Positions 5,935-10,399 of a stretch of 10,399 nt of DNA are shown here, piece by piece. How positions within the stretch are numbered: position 1 is the first letter of the stretch; every line of letters begins with the position of its first letter. Origin of the DNA: Candidatus Omnitrophota bacterium (GTDB lineage Bacteria; Omnitrophota; Koll11; Gygaellales; Profunditerraquicolaceae); NCBI GenBank assembly GCA_025453435.1, contig JALOQI010000010.1:1-10399 (forward strand), written 5' to 3'. Both the position numbers and the translations under genes were made by a program. Below the pieces are notes generated by a model. That model had not been told where the DNA came from, searched no databases, and saw only the letters and a list, made by a program, of their open reading frames with translations.

Positions 5935-6699
5935 CTATTTGCTGTAAGAGCGCATGCTTAAAGTATAGTTCAGGCCGTTGGCGCCCACTATTTTGAGAGG
6001 GATGCGCTTATCATCCGCGCTGATCCATATAGAAAATCTTTTCGGGTCGCTTTCCAGATAAAAAGATCTGAATTTCCCGGCCGGTACCTCTATATCCTCA
6101 AGCGACTTTAGCGTCATCTGATAATCCTGCTGCGGCAAAGTTATCTTCATTGACCAGCCCGGCCGCAGATCTTCAAGAAGACGCAGCTGAAAGGGCAGAA
6201 GTATCGCGTTATGTATCGGGCCCTGCTTTTTGATGCGCTTTTTCTCCGTGGAACCGCCTGCGGTCTTTGTGATATCAATGGTATAAAGAACCTGGTCATA
6301 ATCTTCGGTTATGCGCTCATACTTCGGCCACATCCTGACATCTCTCTGTATGCGCATAGGCAGAAAATCCTTTGTGTCAGCCCATATGGTCTCGGTGTCA
6401 TTGATCTTGACCACCTTTGTCGTGAATTCGACAAGATGCGCTTGTTTTCCATCAAGGATTGTCTTCTCCCGGTGCATAAATGTGCTTGTGCCGATCTTAA
6501 TACCGCCCATTTTAACGTCATAGACTATTTTTTCACCTGAATAATCAGGGGCCTTTTTCTCTTCGACAAATACAGGAGCGGTTTTCCCCGCCGCCTGCTT
6601 AGGGGAAATCGATACGGCGCCGGGCCGCGAATACATGATTATCACCGCTTCCACGAGAAAAAAATAAATGATTGCGAGTATCGCCGTTGTGCGTGGCAT
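5935..6699 (-). CDS. DUF3108 domain protein, membrane-anchored
   Basis: Seen: 254 residues. Residues 4-21 form one hydrophobic segment (AILAIIYFFLVEAVII) after a short basic start, so an uncleaved anchor or signal peptide; no lipobox. A Pro/Ala/Lys linker to about residue 50 precedes a soluble domain that begins GEKIVYDVKMGGIKIGTST, the characteristic first strands of DUF3108, and ends with a WISADDKRIPLKIVG segment typical of the family. Known: DUF3108 proteins are periplasmic or outer-membrane-associated beta-rich proteins of unknown function, with a lipocalin/LolA-like look. The gene starts 3 bases after the PPC stop and ends (TAG) 47 bases before the preferred nadA start. Likely exported; ligand unknown. 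Confidence 0.82.
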   Translation of the reverse strand: MPRTTAILAIIYFFLVEAVIIMYSRPGAVSISPKQAAGKTAPVFVEEKKAPDYSGEKIVYDVKMGGIKIGTSTFMHREKTILDGKQAHLVEFTTKVVKINDTETIWADTKDFLPMRIQRDVRMWPKYERITEDYDQVLYTIDITKTAGGSTEKKRIKKQGPIHNAILLPFQLRLLEDLRPGWSMKITLPQQDYQMTLKSLEDIEVPAGKFRSFYLESDPKRFSIWISADDKRIPLKIVGANGLNYTLSMRSYSK

Positions 6700-6702
6700 A
6701 TT

Positions 6703-7149
6703 TCAACTTCCCGCCATTATGCGAAGCAGATTTATTCCGGTGTTCGGATCAATGGCCTTTGAGGCTCTGACGCCTTTAAGCTCGAACACAACAGCTTCGA
6801 TAACCAAAAAAACATCCGACGCTTTGCGAACGCAGCCTGTCAGAGTCCTGTCCTTTTTACCCATCGAGGTATGCACATGTATCTGCGGGCCTGGCTTGCC
6901 GGCAAATATCGTGCCTATGCCCATGGCTTCCCATCCTCCGGCGAATTTTTTCCAATTCGGCTGCGGGGGGATGACGGGCTTTTTCGGGCCGGCGGCGAGA
7001 TCTCCTTTATTCAACGCGCCCAGAAATATAAACACCGCGGACTTTATCTTCTCTTTGCGGCTGAACCGTTCCAATTCCCGCAAAAGGACATCTTCATGAC
7101 TGAATTTTAAAACAAAAATGCGCCCAAGACTGCCTTTAGTGTATTCCAT
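6703..7149 (-). CDS. PPC/DUF296 domain protein
   Basis: Seen: 148 residues, a single PPC (plant and prokaryote conserved) domain. The start MEYTKGSLGRIFVLKF matches the usual first strand; FLGALNKGDL and the metal-site motif HxH at 91-93 (QIHVHTSMG) follow. Where many relatives carry GGH (third metal ligand) this protein has TGCV, placing Cys106 at or near that position. A GGGAG ribosome-binding site sits 9 bases before the ATG, which lies 14 bases inside the end of birA, so translation is coupled. Known: bacterial PPC proteins form trimers, many bind a metal, and the domain occurs with AT-hooks in plant DNA-binding proteins; the bacterial function is unsettled. No AT-hook is seen here. The operon position after birA hints at housekeeping use, nothing more specific. 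Confidence 0.82.
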   Translation of the reverse strand: MEYTKGSLGRIFVLKFSHEDVLLRELERFSRKEKIKSAVFIFLGALNKGDLAAGPKKPVIPPQPNWKKFAGGWEAMGIGTIFAGKPGPQIHVHTSMGKKDRTLTGCVRKASDVFLVIEAVVFELKGVRASKAIDPNTGINLLRIMAGS

Positions 7150-8107
7150 GCAAAACGTCTCCCGCCATGATCTTTTCTATTATGCCGCTGTCGCAGCGCA
7201 CAAGAAGCCCTCCGTCAGCGTCGATATCAACGGCAATGCCCTCTATCCGGCGCTTGTGCATATCTATCTTGACCCGCTTGCCCAGAGTAGCGCTCGACCT
7301 GCGCCATGAATCCAGTATCGGCCCGATTTCATTCTTGCGGAATTTCGAATAGTTCAGGTCCATCTGCCGCAGTATCTCCTGGAGCAATTCCGCCCGGTTT
7401 ACAGTAGAACCGGTGCGTTCCCTGATAGAAGCCGCGCCGTCGACAAGCGTCTCTTTTTTGTTGTTCACATTTACGCCTATGCCGATCACGACAAAATTAA
7501 CCCTCTCGACAGAAGCGTTCATCTCCGTAAGTATTCCGCCCAGCTTTCCGCTGCCAAGAAGTATATCGTTGGGCCACTTGATGGCCGCTTCGAGCCCGGA
7601 TACCTGCCCGATCGCTTCGCAGACGCTTACAGCTGACATCAGCGTGATTGAAGCGACTTCTCCCGGGCCCATCGCCGGCTTCAAGATCACAGAAAAGTAC
7701 AGGCCCTTATATTTTGGAGAAGACCATTGCCGGCCAAGCCTGCCCCTGCCGCTAGTTTGAGTCTCGGCTACAACCACCGTTCCTTCGCAGGCTTTATCGG
7801 AAGCTGACTGCATGGCCAGGTCCATAGTAGAGGACGCATGGTCGTAATACCGGACTGCTTTGCCTATAAGCTTGGTGTTGAGCCCTGACTGGATCTCTGC
7901 CGGATATAACCTGTCAGGACAATTCAAAAGCTGGTAGCCCAGATGAGGGACCGAAGAAATACCGTAACCCAGGTCTTTTAATTGAAGGACATATTTCCAC
8001 AAAGCCTGCCTGCTGATCTTAAAGCGCTGGCACAGCTCTTCTGCCGTAACTGGGTTTTGTTTTCTTCTTAAATATTCAAGGATCTGATCGACTGCCATAG
8101 GGGTCAT
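7136..8107 (-). CDS. birA: Bifunctional biotin--[acetyl-CoA-carboxylase] ligase / biotin operon repressor
   Basis: Seen (numbering from the ATG at 8107): an N-terminal winged helix of the BirA type at about 5-60 (TAEELCQRFKISRQALWKYV), the ligase domain with SSTMDLA at 92-98, the biotinyl-AMP loop GRGRLGR at 120-126, KWPNDILL at 177-184 and GGILTE at 190-195, and a C-terminal SH3-like domain at about 275-323. Known: activates biotin with ATP and transfers it to the lysine of carboxyl-carrier proteins; with the winged helix it also represses biotin genes. The start is uncertain: ATG at 8107, ATG at 8098, or TTG at 8131 (GAG about 9 bases upstream) are all possible, and none has a strong Shine-Dalgarno. 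No biotin-synthesis gene or BirA operator was seen in the window. Its last 14 bases overlap the next gene. Confidence 0.93.
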   Translation of the reverse strand: MTPMAVDQILEYLRRKQNPVTAEELCQRFKISRQALWKYVLQLKDLGYGISSVPHLGYQLLNCPDRLYPAEIQSGLNTKLIGKAVRYYDHASSTMDLAMQSASDKACEGTVVVAETQTSGRGRLGRQWSSPKYKGLYFSVILKPAMGPGEVASITLMSAVSVCEAIGQVSGLEAAIKWPNDILLGSGKLGGILTEMNASVERVNFVVIGIGVNVNNKKETLVDGAASIRERTGSTVNRAELLQEILRQMDLNYSKFRKNEIGPILDSWRRSSATLGKRVKIDMHKRRIEGIAVDIDADGGLLVRCDSGIIEKIMAGDVLHGIH

Positions 8108-8141
8108 GACACAGGCGGGAAGGCCGCGCAAATGAAAGGTC

Positions 8142-8690
8142 TCATTTTTTCAATACTTTTAGCTTGCGCTCTATAGCGTCTAAACGGCTGGAGATATCAT
8201 GCAGAAGGCCCAGCGCCTCTTTCTGAAAAGCTTCCTGTTTTCGGCCGGCGCCTTCTATCTGCCTGGCGCTCAAATGCGCTGTTTCTTTCGCTTTCCTGCG
8301 CTTAAGCCCTTCTTTGATCTCTTGTTCTTCCTTCGCTATCAGATGGTCTACGTAAAATGAGACTTTTTGTCTGTCACTGAGGCTTTCGAAATCGGTAAAA
8401 AAAATACCCGTTCCCCAGCGTTCGGAGCCGTCTATGAGGCGGACCCGGTTTGAGCGGAAAACCGTGCCGCTGCATGACACATCTCCTATTAATGAAGCAT
8501 CCTGCGTATAAGCGGGGAGCTCAAGAGTTATTACTATATTTTTTCCTGCCGGGACCTCCCTGGGCAGTTCAACGTATGTGCCAAGCCTGCTTATGTTCTC
8601 GGTCCTGGCAACAAGCTCGTCGTTGTTCCCGAAAGAGAGTTTTACGGGGATATTTGCTTTAAGCCTGTGCTCTTTTCTTTTCTCGTTCAT
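8142..8690 (-). CDS. PilZ-domain protein with C-terminal coiled coil
   Basis: Seen: 182 residues. The PilZ signature is complete: RxxxR at residues 5-9 (RKEHR) and NxSxxG at 32-37 (NISRLG), followed by the beta-barrel strands to about residue 115. Known: these two motifs bind cyclic di-GMP. Residues 118-182 are charged and helical (Lys/Glu/Arg-rich, then a leucine heptad-like tail), suggesting a coiled coil for oligomerisation or partner binding. No signal peptide or membrane segment, so cytosolic. The ATG directly abuts the upstream TAA (zero gap) and the next gene follows within a few tens of bases, so it is co-transcribed with the ferredoxin and birA. No output domain is fused and no flagellar, pilus or cellulose gene is nearby, so what it controls cannot be told. 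Confidence 0.85.
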   Translation of the reverse strand: MNEKRKEHRLKANIPVKLSFGNNDELVARTENISRLGTYVELPREVPAGKNIVITLELPAYTQDASLIGDVSCSGTVFRSNRVRLIDGSERWGTGIFFTDFESLSDRQKVSFYVDHLIAKEEQEIKEGLKRRKAKETAHLSARQIEGAGRKQEAFQKEALGLLHDISSRLDAIERKLKVLKK

Positions 8691-9098
8691 TTAAAAATGC
8701 ACCTCCATAGCGTGGGTCGGGCATATTTTTATGCATAACTCGCACGCAATGCATTTTTCCTGGTCAAAAATGACTTTTCGGGTCGCGGGATCTACAACCA
8801 GAGCCTCAGCCGGGCAGATGGTCACGCATACGCCGCAGTCAGTGCATTTCTCGCTGTTGCGCACGATGTCTTCGCTCAAAGGCTGGATCTTGACTCCTGA
8901 TTCTTTTAGATACTCAAGACCCTTTTCATATTCCGCATCTTCTCCGCGCAGCTCCAGGACCATCAGGCCTTCTTCCTGGGGAGTGACATAAGCTTTTAAA
9001 ATATTGAATTCCAGCCGATAATCCTTTATCAGCCTGTACACGATCGGCTTATCCACAAGCCTTTGAGGAAAATGCAGGACTATCCGTTTGGATATCAT
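8691..9098 (-). CDS. NIL-domain di-cluster 4Fe-4S ferredoxin (homocysteine-synthesis partner)
   Basis: Seen: 135 residues from the ATG at 9098. The first 75 or so resemble the NIL domain (the ACT-like fold also found after MetN ATPases), starting [10 protein letters not shown]. Two classical CxxCxxCxxxCP motifs follow: Cys85/88/91/95 and Cys116/119/122/126, each expected to bind a [4Fe-4S] cluster. The frame stays open for 30 more codons upstream, but that extension is read out of the NifU gene and is low-complexity, so the ATG that overlaps the NifU stop as ATGA is preferred. A weak AGAGG lies about 10 bases upstream. Known: NIL/ferredoxins of this build act with HcyBio proteins in making homocysteine from aspartate semialdehyde and sulfide, probably supplying electrons. 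The NIL part may bind a methionine-related ligand (inference). The stop TAA is followed immediately by the PilZ gene ATG. Confidence 0.9.
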   Translation of the reverse strand: MISKRIVLHFPQRLVDKPIVYRLIKDYRLEFNILKAYVTPQEEGLMVLELRGEDAEYEKGLEYLKESGVKIQPLSEDIVRNSEKCTDCGVCVTICPAEALVVDPATRKVIFDQEKCIACELCIKICPTHAMEVHF

Positions 9099-9316
9099 AC
9101 GGCCACAACCTCTTTTACCTGGGGGACTTCTTCCTTTAATACCCGCTCGACGCCCATTTTGAGCGTCATCTGCGACATCGGGCAGCATCCGCAGGCTCCA
9201 GTAAGGCGGACCTTTACTATTCCGTCCTTGCTGACATCTACAAGCTCTATATTGCCGCCTTCAGCGGCAAGCATTTCTCTTACTTTATCCAGCGCTTTTT
9301 CAACTTGCTCTCTCAT
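9095..9316 (-). CDS. NifU C-terminal-domain protein (stand-alone Fe-S scaffold/carrier)
   Basis: Seen: 73 residues, the size of a lone NifU C-terminal (NFU) domain, with the typical N-terminal helix, [12 protein letters not shown] strand and a CxxC motif in [14 protein letters not shown]. Cys42 and Cys45 are the usual pair; Cys44 adds an unusual third thiol between them. An AGGAG ribosome-binding site lies 7 bases before the ATG. The gene starts 33 bases after the HcyBio stop, and its TGA overlaps the ATG of the NIL-ferredoxin (ATGA), so the two are translationally coupled. Known for the family: assembles or transfers Fe-S clusters to apo-proteins in the cytosol. Inference: it may mature or repair the clusters of the neighbouring ferredoxin, or carry sulfur/iron in homocysteine formation. 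It is not a full NifU: there is no IscU-like or central [2Fe-2S] domain. Confidence 0.9.
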   Translation of the reverse strand: MREQVEKALDKVREMLAAEGGNIELVDVSKDGIVKVRLTGACGCCPMSQMTLKMGVERVLKEEVPQVKEVVAV

Positions 9317-9349
9317 AGTATGCTCCTGTCAGTTAATCTATAAACTTTA

Positions 9350-10399
9350 CTAAAGCGGCCGTTCATTCAAAGGTTTGAACGAATAACCGGATTCAGCTCC
9401 GGGTAGACATGCTACCGGCTCTGTAAGGGTGAATTCTCCTTTTGAGATCCACGCCTTTAATTCTTCCGCTATCTCTTTTGAGCGGGAATAGCTCGATAAT
9501 GCGCCCGTATGCACCTCTTTGCCCTGGATAATGATCTTTCCTGATTTTAACTGGGCGTAAGAGACCTGGCCCAATGAACGCGATATACCCTGGGGATAAT
9601 CATGGCTGTAATCCACGATCTGCGCGAATATCTCTTCGTCCTTGACCGCAGCGCAGGCAACGACCTGCTCATCCAGCACGGGTATAGGGACTCCGATACC
9701 CACCGTAAGTGTGCAGCCATAACCAAGCATGCTGGTTCCGCGCAGCCAATGAGCCTTCATCTGCTTTAAGTCTCCTATTACGCTCAAAGTCCCTGCTCCT
9801 GCGACCGGCACGCCTAAAGGTGTGCGGGTCACCCCGGGATTGTGCTGCGTGCCGTTCCATGCCACATAACCTACGCCTCCGCCGAGAAAAATACGAGTGC
9901 CGATGCCTATTGTGCGGTAATTCGGGTCCTTTAAAAGAGGAGACAGCTGTCCCGCAGAACAGTAATTGGCATTTCCAAGTTCCGGCTTCAGCATGCCCAT
10001 ATAAGTATAAATCGGCCTGTCGGAAACATTGACAGCTATATTATAATTCTGGTAGGCGTTTCTTATATTAAAAAGCACTGCCTCATTGACATCTTTCAGG
10101 TTGATCCAGGTGTCCAGTTTCTTTCGCGGGTAACAATCTGTGCCGTAAGCAGTTGCTTCAAGCCTTATGTCTTTGCCTTCGAGAAGCTCCTGAATTACGT
10201 GCCCCCCGCCGTATTTGAATTCTCCGGGGTATACCTTATTCCGGGGATCATCCTCAGGCATTGCCGCAGCGCCAAGATATATATCAACAGCTGCAAAGCC
10301 GGTATATGCGGGAACGTCGTTGAGTTTACATACCCCGCCTCCGATCTTGATGCGCGGCTTTGAATGGCCTATGTTGAAGTATGCGCCTGATGAGCACAT
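9350..10399 (-). CDS. Homocysteine biosynthesis protein, HcyBio/DUF39 (COG1900) family, 5' end cut by window
   Basis: Seen: 349 residues open to the window edge, ending in TAG. The first visible Met sits in a motif MCSSGA followed by FNIGHS, which in this family lies about 50 residues into the protein. The ATG at 10399 is therefore probably internal and the true start off-window. Gly-rich segments (IKIGGG, FLGGGVGY) and Cys at visible residues 2 (MCSSGA) and 89 (GTDCYPRK) look like conserved core positions; Cys2 is the prime candidate for the sulfur-handling thiol. No CBS-domain pair follows the core, unlike the CBS-fused archaeal form. Known for the family: with a NIL-domain ferredoxin it converts aspartate semialdehyde plus sulfide to homocysteine, bypassing O-acyl-homoserine; this was shown in methanogens and supported genetically in Desulfovibrio. 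Inference: same cytosolic role here, strengthened by the NIL-ferredoxin two genes downstream. The family assignment is firm, the function good. Confidence 0.9.
   Translation of the reverse strand: MCSSGAYFNIGHSKPRIKIGGGVCKLNDVPAYTGFAAVDIYLGAAAMPEDDPRNKVYPGEFKYGGGHVIQELLEGKDIRLEATAYGTDCYPRKKLDTWINLKDVNEAVLFNIRNAYQNYNIAVNVSDRPIYTYMGMLKPELGNANYCSAGQLSPLLKDPNYRTIGIGTRIFLGGGVGYVAWNGTQHNPGVTRTPLGVPVAGAGTLSVIGDLKQMKAHWLRGTSMLGYGCTLTVGIGVPIPVLDEQVVACAAVKDEEIFAQIVDYSHDYPQGISRSLGQVSYAQLKSGKIIIQGKEVHTGALSSYSRSKEIAEELKAWISKGEFTLTEPVACLPGAESGYSFKPLNERPL

Noticed and set aside
9099..9188. 30-codon upstream extension of the NIL-ferredoxin
   Set aside because: It runs inside the NFU gene in another frame and gives a non-family, Gly/Arg-rich tail; the ATGA-coupled start is better.
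9317..9380. Possible promoter before the NFU gene (TATAGA box)
   Set aside because: No -35 element at acceptable spacing: the nearest TTGAAT is 22 bases away, and the gap is only 33 bases in an obvious operon.

Overview
All recognisable genes in this window lie on the minus strand, so the biological reading order runs from base 10399 down to base 1. The gene content suggests an anaerobic, probably uncultivated, Gram-negative-type bacterium. Evidence for this is an oxygen-sensitive homocysteine-forming system of the methanogen/sulfate-reducer kind, a 4Fe-4S quinolinate synthase, two lipoproteins with lipoboxes, and a periplasm-style peptidoglycan-binding lipoprotein. The combination would fit an Omnitrophota-like or related lineage, but this is inference; no rRNA or phylogenetic marker is present. 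No CRISPR array, tRNA, transposase or phage gene was seen.

Reading order: (1) 10399-8691, a sulfur/homocysteine cassette: a HcyBio (DUF39/COG1900) protein cut by the window edge, a stand-alone NifU C-terminal domain protein, and a NIL-domain di-cluster ferredoxin. (2) 8690-5935, a tightly packed continuation: PilZ protein, BirA-type biotin ligase/repressor, PPC/DUF296 protein, and a membrane-anchored DUF3108 protein. (3) 5906-2213, a second transcription segment that appears to have its own promoter: nadA, an RluA-type pseudouridine synthase, uppP, a PfkB sugar/nucleoside kinase and a GatB/YqeY protein. Many junctions are ATGA overlaps or gaps of a few bases, so read-through from the upstream segment is likely too. 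(4) 2194-1673, a peptidoglycan-binding lipoprotein with its own promoter. (5) 1662-1343, a protein-free stretch that holds a strong promoter, a roughly 240-nt GC-rich sequence closed by a perfect 13-bp inverted repeat with several internal hairpins, and a textbook intrinsic terminator. I read this as a stand-alone structured RNA gene of a family I do not recognise. (6) 1322-166, a GH1 beta-glycosidase with both catalytic glutamates but a one-base frameshift. (7) 112-1, the first 37 codons of another lipoprotein.

The strongest candidates for something new are the structured RNA at about 1343-1628 and the insertion of a NifU-type Fe-S carrier into the HcyBio/NIL-ferredoxin homocysteine cassette. 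A secondary theme is that nadA and the GH1 gene both have a perfect TATAAT box so close to the ATG, with no Shine-Dalgarno, that their mRNAs should be leaderless or nearly so.
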